A DNA stretch of 64,000 nucleotides from the NCBI RefSeq assembly GCF_042654365.1, contig NZ_JBHSGG010000034.1:12625-76624 (forward strand). The letters are read 5' to 3'. A program made the position numbers and the translations under genes. The notes below the pieces were generated by a model. It had not been told where the DNA came from. It did not search any database and saw nothing but the letters and a program-made list of their open reading frames with translations. The DNA comes from Coralloluteibacterium thermophilum. GTDB lineage: Bacteria; Pseudomonadota; Gammaproteobacteria; Xanthomonadales; Xanthomonadaceae. Positions 26,332 to 34,245 of this stretch are shown here, piece by piece. Positions within the stretch are counted from its first letter, which is position 1. The number at the start of each line of letters is the position of its first letter.

Positions 26332-28611
26332 ATGTCCACCGTCACCCTCCTCGGCTTTCCCCGCATCGGCCGCCGCCGCGAACTCAAGAAGGCGCTCGAG
26401 GCCTACTGGCGCGGCGAGAGCGACGCCGCCGCCCTCGCCGAGACCGCCCGCACGCTCCGCCATCGCCACTGGACGCTCGCGCGCGACGCGGGCGCCGACG
26501 TGGTGCCGGTGAACGACTTCTCCCTGTACGACCACGTGCTCGACACCGCGGTGCTGTTCGACGCCGTGCCGGAACGCTATCGCGCGCTGGGCGACCCGCT
26601 GGCGATCTACTTCGCGATGGCGCGCGGCCACGCGCGCGACGGCCACGACCTGCCGGCGCTGGAGATGACCAAGTGGTTCGACACGAACTACCACTACCTG
26701 GTGCCCGAGCTGCATGCCGGGCAGCGCTTCCGCCTCGCCGGCGACGCGCCGCTGGCGCAGCTGCGCGAGGCCCGGGCCGCCGGCCACGCGGCGCGGCCGG
26801 TGCTGCTGGGGCCGGTCAGCTTCCTGCTGCTGTCCAAGACCGTCGACGGCAGCGCGCCGCTGGACCTGCTGGACGCCCTCGTGCCGGCCTATCGCGCGCT
26901 GCTGGACGGCCTGCACGCAGAGGGCGCCGAGTGGGTGCAGATCGACGAGCCCTGCCTGGTCCTCGACCTCGATCCCGCGGCGCGCGCGGCCTGTGCCCGC
27001 GCCTACGCGGCGCTCGCCGGCACCGGGCCGCGGCTGCTGCTGGCGACCTATTTCGGGGCGCTCGGCGACAACCTCGACCTCGCCGCCCGGCTGCCCGTGG
27101 CCGGCCTGCACGTGGACCTCGTGCGTGCGCCCGGACAGCTCGATGCGGTGCTCAATGCGCTGCCGCCATCCGCCACGCTGTCCCTCGGCGTGGTGGACGG
27201 CCGCAACGTCTGGGCCGCCGATCCCGATCGCGCCCTGCCCCTGGTCGAGCGCGCCCGCGCGCGGCTCGGCGACGACCGGCTGTGGATCGCGCCGTCCTGC
27301 TCGCTGCTGCACGTGCCGATCGACCTCGACGAGGAGACCCGGCTCGATCCCGAACTCAAGGGCTGGCTGGCGTTCGCGCGACAGAAGATCGCGGAGTGCC
27401 GCTGCCTGGCGGACGCGGTCGCGGGCGACCTGGGCGCGCGCGCCGCGCTCGACCACCGCCGCGCGCTGGTGGCGCAACGGCGCAGCGCCGCGCGCGTGCT
27501 GCGGCCCGAGGCGCGCGAGCGGGTCGCGGCGCTGGACGCGGCCAGCACGTGGCGCAGCGCCGACCTCGACACGCGCCGCCGGCTCCAGGCCGAGCGCTTC
27601 GGCCTGCCGCTGCTGCCCACGACCACCATCGGCTCCTTCCCGCAGACGCCGGCGCTGCGCGCAGCGCGGGCGGCGCACCGGGCCGGCCGGCTGGACGATG
27701 CAGGCTACGCAGGGGTGCTGCGCGACGAGATCGCGCACGCCATCCGCGTGCAGGAAGCGCTGGGGCTCGACGTCCTGGTGCACGGCGAGGCCGAGCGCAA
27801 CGACATGGTCGAGTACTTCGGCGAGCAGCTCGACGGCTTCGCCTTCACCCGCCAGGGCTGGGTGCAGAGCTACGGCTCGCGCTGCGTGAAGCCGCCGATC
27901 CTGTTCGGCGACGTCGCACGCCCGGCGCCGATGACCGTGGCCTGGAGCCGCCATGCGCAGTCGCTCACGGCGCGCCCCGTGAAGGGCATGCTGACCGGGC
28001 CGGTCACGGTGCTGCAGTGGTCGTTCGTGCGCGACGACCTGCCGCGCGAGGCGGTCTGCCGCCAGCTCGCGCTCGCCCTGCGCGACGAGGTGGGCGACCT
28101 GGAGGCGGCGGGCATCGGCATCGTGCAGATCGACGAGCCGGCGCTGCGCGAGGGCCTGCCGCTGCGGCGGGCGGACTGGCCGGCCTACCTCGACTGGGCG
28201 GTGGCCTGCTTCCGCATCGCCGCGGGCGGCGCGGCGCCGGCCACGCAGATCCATACCCACATGTGCTACGCGGAGTTCAACGACATCATCGAGGCGGTGG
28301 CCGCGCTGGATGCCGACGTCATCTCCATCGAGACCAGCCGCTCGCGCATGCAGTTGCTCGACGCCTTCGTGCGCTTCCGCTACCCGGCCGGCATCGGGCC
28401 CGGGGTCTACGACATCCACTCGCCGCGGGTGCCCGACGCGGCGGAGATGCAGGCCCTGCTCGAACGCGCGCTGGAGGTGCTCGACCCGGCGCAGGTCTGG
28501 GTGAATCCGGACTGCGGGCTCAAGACCCGCGGCTGGCCCGAGGTCGAGGCCGCGCTGGCGCACATGGTGGCCGCGGCGCGCACGCTGCGGGCGGCGCTCG
28601 TGGCGGCGTAG
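26332..28611 (+). CDS. metE: Cobalamin-independent methionine synthase MetE
   Basis: A 759-residue 5-methyltetrahydropteroyltriglutamate-homocysteine methyltransferase, which makes methionine without B12. The N-terminal barrel starts STVTLLGFPRIGRRRELKKAL. The C-terminal barrel carries TTTIGSFPQT and the zinc site: His and Cys in HTHMCYAEFNDI, and the second Cys in NPDCGLKTRGW. QIDEPALREGLP and DVISIETSRS complete the signature. The length equals the family's. The ATG at 26332 gives the standard N-terminus. The gene follows a cobalamin riboswitch, so it should be off when B12 is plentiful. Confidence 0.97.
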   Translation: MSTVTLLGFPRIGRRRELKKALEAYWRGESDAAALAETARTLRHRHWTLARDAGADVVPVNDFSLYDHVLDTAVLFDAVPERYRALGDPLAIYFAMARGHARDGHDLPALEMTKWFDTNYHYLVPELHAGQRFRLAGDAPLAQLREARAAGHAARPVLLGPVSFLLLSKTVDGSAPLDLLDALVPAYRALLDGLHAEGAEWVQIDEPCLVLDLDPAARAACARAYAALAGTGPRLLLATYFGALGDNLDLAARLPVAGLHVDLVRAPGQLDAVLNALPPSATLSLGVVDGRNVWAADPDRALPLVERARARLGDDRLWIAPSCSLLHVPIDLDEETRLDPELKGWLAFARQKIAECRCLADAVAGDLGARAALDHRRALVAQRRSAARVLRPEARERVAALDAASTWRSADLDTRRRLQAERFGLPLLPTTTIGSFPQTPALRAARAAHRAGRLDDAGYAGVLRDEIAHAIRVQEALGLDVLVHGEAERNDMVEYFGEQLDGFAFTRQGWVQSYGSRCVKPPILFGDVARPAPMTVAWSRHAQSLTARPVKGMLTGPVTVLQWSFVRDDLPREAVCRQLALALRDEVGDLEAAGIGIVQIDEPALREGLPLRRADWPAYLDWAVACFRIAAGGAAPATQIHTHMCYAEFNDIIEAVAALDADVISIETSRSRMQLLDAFVRFRYPAGIGPGVYDIHSPRVPDAAEMQALLERALEVLDPAQVWVNPDCGLKTRGWPEVEAALAHMVAAARTLRAALVAA

Positions 28612-28834
28612 GCCGTCGGCGTCGAGGGGCTTCCGGCCGCGGCGGCCGGGGCCTCCCCTGCCAGGCGGGGCGGGGACGGCAGGGGCGGGATGGGGCCGGT
28701 CCGGGCGGGCGCCGGTGCCCGGCACCGCGCCGGACGACGCCGGGCTCAACCTCCGGCGCATGCGGCCGATAGGGAGGCCGAGCTGCGCGCATGCGTCCGC
28801 GCGCCGGCCCGCCCGCCCCCGCCTGGAATCCGGC

Positions 28835-29842
28835 ATGTTCGAACTGATCCTCTGCGCCGCCGTGCTCACCGCCGTGGTCACCGTCACGGTGCTGCTGACC
28901 CTGCTGTCGCGCCGCCGCCTGGAGATCACCGGACTGGAAGGCGCGCTGGCCGAGGCCGAGGCGCGCCATCGCGCCGACCGGCAGACCCTGCAGCAGGCCC
29001 TGCACGAGGCACGGCGGCCGGTGGTGATCGCCCCGCCGCCGGACCGTCCGCGCGCCCTGCCTTCGCAGCGCGGCGGGGCGGCCCAGGACAAGCGCGTGCT
29101 GATCGAGCTGGTCGCGCCGCCGTCCACGCCGTGGCGGGCGGTGATCGACCGGCTCGAACCGGTGGCCCGCACCCTGCTGCAGGCCGCGGTGACCGACGAC
29201 CTGCGCGGGCTGCAGGGCTGGAACGGGAACAGCGAGGTGGGTTTCGCCTTCGGCGTCGCCGGCACCTATCCCTACCCCACCCTGCCGCGCATGCGCCACG
29301 GCACCGCCGGCACCACCCGCAGCGAGAGCGCCGCCACCCGTGCCCTGCTGCCGGTGGACGAGCTGGTCCGCAAGGCGCGGCTGGAGGAACTGCAGGCCAA
29401 CTACCTGGGCGGCGCGTTCAAGCAGCTCCAGGCCCTGCGCGAGGCGGCCGAGATGCTCTACCGCCTGGGGGAGGTCCCCGGCCTGGACCAGCGCGCGCTG
29501 CTGCGCACCCTCGAGTCCGCCGACCTCTACCTGTGCAAGTTCGTGGAGCTGGTCGAGCCCGCCGCCACGGGCGAGATCGCGCCCCCCATCGACCCCGACA
29601 CCGGGATCACCCCGCCGCCGGGCGCGCTGCCGCTGGACGAGCTCTACCAGCGGCTCGACGGCAAGGCCGCCGGCGCCTGCCCCAATTCGCCCCTGGCGGT
29701 CGCCGGGGACGGCGCGCCGCCGCGCCAGTGGCAGGTGGATACCGCGCGCACCTTGCCGGAGGGCGGGCATCCGCTGGAGCCGGTCTACGAGACCCCGGGG
29801 GAGACGATCCGGCCCCCGGTGCGGGCGGTCGCCGCGGGCTGA
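28835..29842 (+). CDS. Membrane-anchored protein of unknown function
   Basis: A 335-residue protein I do not recognise. Residues about 2-25 are one hydrophobic helix (FELILCAAVLTAVVTVTVLL) followed by RRR, indicating an inner-membrane anchor with the rest in the cytoplasm. Residues about 30-55 look like a coiled coil (Glu/Ala/Arg-rich heptads). A central globular part contains VLIELVAPPSTPWRAVIDRLEPVARTLLQAAVTDDL and FKQLQALREAAEMLYRLGEVPG. The last 80 residues are proline-rich and probably disordered. The ATG at 28835 is chosen because it starts directly at the membrane helix. It stands alone between metE and nrdA, so the context gives no hint of function. Confidence 0.7.
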   Translation: MFELILCAAVLTAVVTVTVLLTLLSRRRLEITGLEGALAEAEARHRADRQTLQQALHEARRPVVIAPPPDRPRALPSQRGGAAQDKRVLIELVAPPSTPWRAVIDRLEPVARTLLQAAVTDDLRGLQGWNGNSEVGFAFGVAGTYPYPTLPRMRHGTAGTTRSESAATRALLPVDELVRKARLEELQANYLGGAFKQLQALREAAEMLYRLGEVPGLDQRALLRTLESADLYLCKFVELVEPAATGEIAPPIDPDTGITPPPGALPLDELYQRLDGKAAGACPNSPLAVAGDGAPPRQWQVDTARTLPEGGHPLEPVYETPGETIRPPVRAVAAG

Positions 29843-30228
29843 TCCGCGTCCCAGGACCGCCTGCGACGACGAACGGTCGCCGTCGCAGCCGGCGAGACGG
29901 CCGGAAGGCATCGTCGGTGCATCCGGACACCGCCGTCGCGACACGTTACGTGCCGCCGCTGGAACGCTGCGAAGCCCGCTCCCGCGGGGCCCTGCAGCGG
30001 TTCGTCGGCGCTATCAGGCACTTGCGTGTCAAGGCCCTGTAAACACCAAATCTTGTGTTGACCCCTCCAGGGCACCCCACTATCTTGGGTGCCCTGCGGC
30101 CGCCGACCGGACCGTCGGCGCGCCTTCGCGCCCTGTCCGGATCCGACCGCAGGCCGCCGGCCACGCCGGCCGCCCGCAGTACCCGTGCGCCACGCACCGC
30201 CCTTCCGTTGCCACAAGGACGCCACGCC
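29843..30228 (+). other. Gap before nrdA: hairpin, promoter and 5' leader
   Basis: These 386 bases hold no gene. CTGCGACG/CGTCGCAG at about 29860-29888 can form an 8-bp stem without a T-run. The nrdA promoter with two NrdR boxes is at 30043-30090. The remaining 130 bases are an untranslated leader with AAGGA at 30215-30219, 9 bases before the nrdA ATG. Confidence 0.6.
30043..30090 (+). promoter_or_regulatory. nrdA promoter overlapped by two NrdR boxes
   Basis: TTGACC (30058-30063) and TATCTT (30081-30086) are 17 bases apart and make a good sigma-70 promoter. ACACCAAATCTTGTGT (30043-30058) fits the NrdR-box pattern and touches the -35. CCCCACTATCTTGGGT (30075-30090) is a weaker second box covering the -10. 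The two share ATCTTG and are exactly 32 bases apart, about three helical turns, the spacing typical of NrdR boxes. NrdR with bound (d)ATP would therefore repress ribonucleotide reductase synthesis here. Confidence 0.8.
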
Positions 30229-32697
30229 ATGAATCCAGTCGATGCCGTCGCCCCCACGACGTCCGAGCCCGCGAGCGCTGCGCGCGAACCGGCCGCTGCG
30301 CGCACCGACGCGCCCGCCTTCAACCTCACCGCGCCGCACTCCGCCAGTGCGATGACGGTGACCAAGCGCAACGGCAAGCGCGAGCCGGTCGACCTGAACA
30401 AGATCGTCCGCGCGATCACGCGCAACGCCGACGGGCTGTACGAGATCGACCCGATGCGCGTGGCCACGCGCACCATCTCGGGCCTGTACGACGGCGCGAC
30501 CACGCGCGAGCTCGACGAGCTGTCCATCCGCACCGCGGCGCTGCTGATCGGCGAGGAGCCGGAGTACGGCCGCCTGGCCGCGCGCCTGCTGGCCGACTAC
30601 ATCGACAAGGAAGTGACCGGCCAGGAGATCCACGCGTTCTCGCAGTCGATCGCCCGCGGCCACGAGCTGGGCCTGATCTCCGACCGCCTGCTGAACTTCG
30701 TGCAGACCCATGCGCGCAAGCTCAACGCGACCATCGACAAGGACTACGACAAGCGCTTCGACTACTTCGGCCTGCGCACGCTGTACGACCGCTACCTGGT
30801 GCGCCACCCGACCGCGCGCCACGTCATCGAGACGCCGCAGCAGTTCTTCATGCGCGTGGCCTGCGCGCTGTCCGAGGACGTGCAGGACGCGCTCGCCCTG
30901 TACCACCGCATGGCCTCGCTGGACTACATGCCCAGCTCGCCGACCCTGTTCAACGCCGGCACCAGCCACGAGCAGCTGTCCTCGTGCTTCCTGCTGGACT
31001 CGCCGACCGACACCCTGGAGTCGATCTACGCGCGCTACGCCGACGTGGCGATGCTGTCGAAGTTCTCGGGCGGCATCGGCCTCAGCTACACCCGCGTGCG
31101 CTCGCGCGGCTCGCTGATCAAGTCCACCAACGGCCACTCCAACGGCATCGTGCCGTGGCTGAAGACGCTCGACTCCTCGGTCGCGGCGGTGAACCAGGGC
31201 GGCAAGCGCAAGGGCGCGGCCTGCGTCTACCTGGAGCCGTGGCACGGCGACATCGAGGAGTTCCTCGAACTGCGCGACAACACCGGCGACGAGTCGCGCC
31301 GCACGCACAACCTCAACCTGGCCAACTGGATCCCCGACCTGTTCATGAAGCGGGTCGAGGCCGACGGCATGTGGTCGCTGTTCGATCCCAAGGTCGTGCC
31401 CGAGCTGACCGACCTGTGGGGCGAGGCCTTCGAGCGCGTCTACGAGCAGGCCGAGGCCAAGGGCCTGGCGATCCGCCAGGTGAAGGCGCGCGAGCTGTAC
31501 GCGCGGATGATGCGCACGCTGGCCGAGACCGGCAACGGCTGGATGAACTTCAAGGACAAGTCCAACCGCGCCTGCAACCAGACCGCGAAGCCGGGCAACG
31601 TGGTGCACCTGTCGAACCTGTGCACCGAGATCCTCGAGGTCACCTCGCAGTCCGAGACCGCGGTGTGCAACCTCGGCTCGATCAACCTCGGCCACCACGT
31701 CGAGATCGGCCCGAACGGCGCGGCGACCTTCGACTTCGAGAAGCTCGCCGAGACCGTGCGCATCGCGATCCGCCAGCTCGACCGCGTGATCGACCTCAAC
31801 TTCTACCCGATCGACACCGCCCGCCAGGCCAACCTGCGCTGGCGCCCGGTGGGCCTGGGCGCGATGGGCCTGCAGGACGTCTTCTTCAAGATGCGCCTGC
31901 CGTTCGACTCGGACGCCGCGCGCAGGCTCTCGGCGAAGATCGCCGAGGAGATCTACTTCCACGCCCTGGTCGCCTCCAGCGAACTGGCCGTCGAACACCA
32001 GCCGCACCCGTCGTTCAAGGACACCCGCGCGGCCAGCGGCGAGCTGCAGTTCGACGCCTGGGGCGTGGTGCCCGAGGACACCGCGCGCTGGGACGCGCTG
32101 CGCGAGCGCATCAGGACCACCGGCCTGCGCAACTCGCTGATGATCGCGATCGCGCCGACCGCGACCATCGCGTCGATCGCCGGCTGCTACGAGTGCATCG
32201 AGCCGCAGGTGTCCAACCTGTTCAAGCGCGAGACGCTCTCGGGCGACTTCATCCAGATCAACAAGTACCTGGTGGCCGAGCTCAAGAAGCTGGGCCTGTG
32301 GACCGCCGAGCTGCGCGACCGCATCAAGCTGGCCGACGGCTCGATCCAAGGCATCGCCGAGATCCCGGAGTCGCTGCGCCTGGTGTACCGCACCGCGTGG
32401 GAGCTGCCGATGCGCTCGCTGATCGACATGGCGGCCGACCGCGGCGCCTTCATCGACCAGTCGCAGTCGCTCAACCTGTTCATCGAGAGCCCGAACATCG
32501 GCCAGCTGTCCTCGATGTACATGTACGCCTGGAAGAAGGGCCTGAAGACCAGCTACTACCTGCGCTCGCGCCCGGCGACCAGGATCACCAAGACCACGGT
32601 CTCCTCGCCGGCCAAGGCCGCCGTCGACCAGACCCAGGCCAACGCCGCGGTGGTGTGCTCGCTGGAGAATCCCGAGAGCTGCGAGGCCTGCCAGTAA
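30229..32697 (+). CDS. nrdA: Ribonucleotide reductase class Ia, alpha subunit NrdA
   Basis: An 822-residue catalytic subunit that reduces ribonucleoside diphosphates to deoxy forms. An N-terminal ATP-cone (about 43-130, MTVTKRNGKREPVDLNKIVRAI) provides dATP feedback inhibition. Active-site motifs include HLSNLCTEILE (thiyl Cys), the redox Cys in AVCNLGSINLG, and the C-terminal CEAC pair that relays electrons from thioredoxin or glutaredoxin. The ATG at 30229 has AAGGA upstream. The first 40 residues are Ala/Pro-rich and unconserved. The partner nrdB follows, but a four-helix-bundle element has been inserted between the two. Confidence 0.96.
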   Translation: MNPVDAVAPTTSEPASAAREPAAARTDAPAFNLTAPHSASAMTVTKRNGKREPVDLNKIVRAITRNADGLYEIDPMRVATRTISGLYDGATTRELDELSIRTAALLIGEEPEYGRLAARLLADYIDKEVTGQEIHAFSQSIARGHELGLISDRLLNFVQTHARKLNATIDKDYDKRFDYFGLRTLYDRYLVRHPTARHVIETPQQFFMRVACALSEDVQDALALYHRMASLDYMPSSPTLFNAGTSHEQLSSCFLLDSPTDTLESIYARYADVAMLSKFSGGIGLSYTRVRSRGSLIKSTNGHSNGIVPWLKTLDSSVAAVNQGGKRKGAACVYLEPWHGDIEEFLELRDNTGDESRRTHNLNLANWIPDLFMKRVEADGMWSLFDPKVVPELTDLWGEAFERVYEQAEAKGLAIRQVKARELYARMMRTLAETGNGWMNFKDKSNRACNQTAKPGNVVHLSNLCTEILEVTSQSETAVCNLGSINLGHHVEIGPNGAATFDFEKLAETVRIAIRQLDRVIDLNFYPIDTARQANLRWRPVGLGAMGLQDVFFKMRLPFDSDAARRLSAKIAEEIYFHALVASSELAVEHQPHPSFKDTRAASGELQFDAWGVVPEDTARWDALRERIRTTGLRNSLMIAIAPTATIASIAGCYECIEPQVSNLFKRETLSGDFIQINKYLVAELKKLGLWTAELRDRIKLADGSIQGIAEIPESLRLVYRTAWELPMRSLIDMAADRGAFIDQSQSLNLFIESPNIGQLSSMYMYAWKKGLKTSYYLRSRPATRITKTTVSSPAKAAVDQTQANAAVVCSLENPESCEACQ

Positions 32698-32700
32698 GAA

Positions 32701-33170
32701 CGGAGGAGCGAGTGGGAGGAGTGAGGAACGAGGGCATCAGCCCTCGACCTGCGCGACCTCCCTCCGCCTCCTTCGCAGCACCGTCAGCATGCGACTGATT
32801 TCGTCCATCAGCCCCCGCGCCTCCACGGTGTCGGTGCGGGGGCACCAGCCGAGGTCCTCGCACAGTGTCAGCAGCGTTTCCGCTTCCGACAGCGATCCAT
32901 GCGCGACAGCCAGCAGGTGGGCCTTGTCGCGTGCGGATTCCCGCGTCCAGCCTTCGGCGATGTTCGCGGCTACCGATACCGCCGCACGCGTGATCTGGCT
33001 GCGCATCCCGTAGCGCTCCTCACCCGGCAACAGCGACGCCAGGGCATAGATCTCCCGCGCCAGCGCCATTGCCTTCTGCCACACCACTGCCTTCCGGTAA
33101 TGCACATGACCTCCAATGTCACCGAGAGCACGGCTCCCTCCGTTCCTCACTCCTCCTCACCCACTCCTCG
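32701..33170. mobile_element. Four-helix-bundle gene cassette with inverted flanks
   Basis: The sequence at 32701-32734 (GGAGGAGTGAGGAACG core) returns inverted at 33136-33170 (core CGTTCCTCACTCCTCC), with 16 identical bases and similar purine-rich extensions. Between the two arms lies one small gene on the minus strand that nearly fills the interval, its stop codon 3 bases from the left arm. The cassette splits nrdA from nrdB. Similar GAGGAGTG-type inverted stretches occur at about 40-140, 49083-49280 and 54063-54120. No transposase is encoded, so movement would need help from elsewhere. The boundaries are approximate. Confidence 0.6.
32737..33105 (-). CDS. Four-helix-bundle protein (23S rRNA intervening-sequence family)
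   Basis: A 122-residue all-helical protein of the S23/IVP four-helix-bundle family. Motifs are YRKAVVWQKAMALAREIYAL, GMRSQITRAAVSVAANIAEGW and a third helix with LLAVAHGSLSEAETLLTL. Homologues form pentameric basic bundles, related in fold to the accessory protein Avd of diversity-generating retroelements, but their role outside those is unknown. The GTG at 33105 is chosen because GGAGG lies 4 bases upstream and the family starts at this point. The gene is antisense to nrdAB and overlaps the longest nrdB version by 6 bases. No reverse transcriptase or rRNA intervening sequence is nearby. Confidence 0.8.
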   Translation of the reverse strand: MHYRKAVVWQKAMALAREIYALASLLPGEERYGMRSQITRAAVSVAANIAEGWTRESARDKAHLLAVAHGSLSEAETLLTLCEDLGWCPRTDTVEARGLMDEISRMLTVLRRRRREVAQVEG

Positions 33171-34179
33171 AGTGCGCCAGATGCTGCTCGATCCCGGCTT
33201 CGAACTGACGCTGCGCCCGATGCGCTACCCGCAGTTCTACGAGATGTACCGGAACGCCATCAAGAACACCTGGACGGTGGAGGAGATCAACTTCCAGATC
33301 GACATCACCGACCTGCACTCGAAGATGACGCCGGCCGACCGGCACCTCATCCACCGCCTGGTCGCGTTCTTCGCCACCGGCGACTCGATCGTGTCGAACA
33401 ACCTGGTGCTCAACCTCTACCAGCACCTCAACGCGCCCGAGGCGCGCATGTACCTGTCGCGCCAGCTCTACGAAGAGGCGCTGCACGTGCAGTTCTACCT
33501 GACCCTGCTCGACAACTACCTGCCCGACCCGGCGGAGCGCGCCAAGGCGTTCGCCGCCGTGGACAACATCCCGTCGATCAAGAAGAAGGCCGACTTCTGC
33601 TTCAAGTGGATCGACTCGATCCAGAACCTCCACCGCATCGAGACCCGCGAGCAGCGCCGCCAGTTCCTGCTGAACCAGATCTGCTTCGCGGCCTGCATCG
33701 AGGGGCTGTTCTTCTTCGCCGCCTTCGCCTACGTGTACTACTTCCGCTCGCGCGGCCTGCTGCCGGGCCTCGCCTCGGGCACCAACTGGGTGTTCCGCGA
33801 CGAGAGCGCGCACATGGACTTCGCGTTCGAGTCGGTGCGCGTGGTGCGCGAGGAGGAGCCCGACCTGTTCGACGCGGAGATGAAGCAGCAGGTCTACGAC
33901 ATGCTGGCCGAGGCCATCGAGTGCGAGGTGCAGTTCGCCGAGGACGTGCTCTCCGGCGGCGTCGCCGGCATCTCCACCCGCGACATGCGCCAGTACCTGC
34001 AGCACTGCGCGGACAACCACTTCGCCAAGCTCGGCATGGAGAAGGTCTACAACGTCCGCAACCCGCTGCCCTTCATGGAGCTGCAGGACATGCAGGAGCT
34101 GACCAACTTCTTCGAGCGCCGGGTGTCGGCCTACCAGGTCGGCGTGCAGGGCGAGGTCAGCTTCGACGAGGCGTTCTGA
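33100..34179 (+). CDS. nrdB: Ribonucleotide reductase class Ia, beta subunit NrdB
   Basis: A diiron-tyrosyl radical subunit that generates the radical used by NrdA. Conserved material begins at RQMLLDPGFELTLRPMRYPQFYEMY. Iron ligands include the Glu and His of YEEALHVQF, with the radical tyrosine four residues after that His as in E. coli. Later ligands sit in NQICFAACIEGLFFF and FRDESAHMDFAF. The start is uncertain. The ATG at 33100 gives 359 residues, of which the first 24 or so (MHMTSNVTES..) are encoded by the inserted cassette. GTG 33172 or ATG 33181 would give about 335 or 332 residues, closer to the usual length. None has a clear ribosome-binding site. Confidence 0.9.
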   Translation: MHMTSNVTESTAPSVPHSSSPTPRVRQMLLDPGFELTLRPMRYPQFYEMYRNAIKNTWTVEEINFQIDITDLHSKMTPADRHLIHRLVAFFATGDSIVSNNLVLNLYQHLNAPEARMYLSRQLYEEALHVQFYLTLLDNYLPDPAERAKAFAAVDNIPSIKKKADFCFKWIDSIQNLHRIETREQRRQFLLNQICFAACIEGLFFFAAFAYVYYFRSRGLLPGLASGTNWVFRDESAHMDFAFESVRVVREEEPDLFDAEMKQQVYDMLAEAIECEVQFAEDVLSGGVAGISTRDMRQYLQHCADNHFAKLGMEKVYNVRNPLPFMELQDMQELTNFFERRVSAYQVGVQGEVSFDEAF

Positions 34180-34200
34180 GCCCCCGCGCGATGCGACCGG

Positions 34201-34225
34201 AAAGGGCGCCTTCGGGCGCCCTTTT
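34201..34225 (+). terminator. Intrinsic terminator after nrdB
   Basis: AAAGGGCGCC-TTCG-GGCGCCCTTTT is a 10-bp stem with a stable UUCG tetraloop and a terminal T-run, 21 bases after the nrdB stop codon. It may also serve the convergent kinase gene on the other strand, because AAAA precedes the stem there. Confidence 0.9.
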
Positions 34226-34245
34226 GCTTGGCGCGGATCCGGCCG

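Noticed and set aside
32699..33170. Diversity-generating retroelement suggested by the Avd-like four-helix protein
   Set aside because: No reverse transcriptase, template repeat or variable target gene is nearby, so only the fold is shared.
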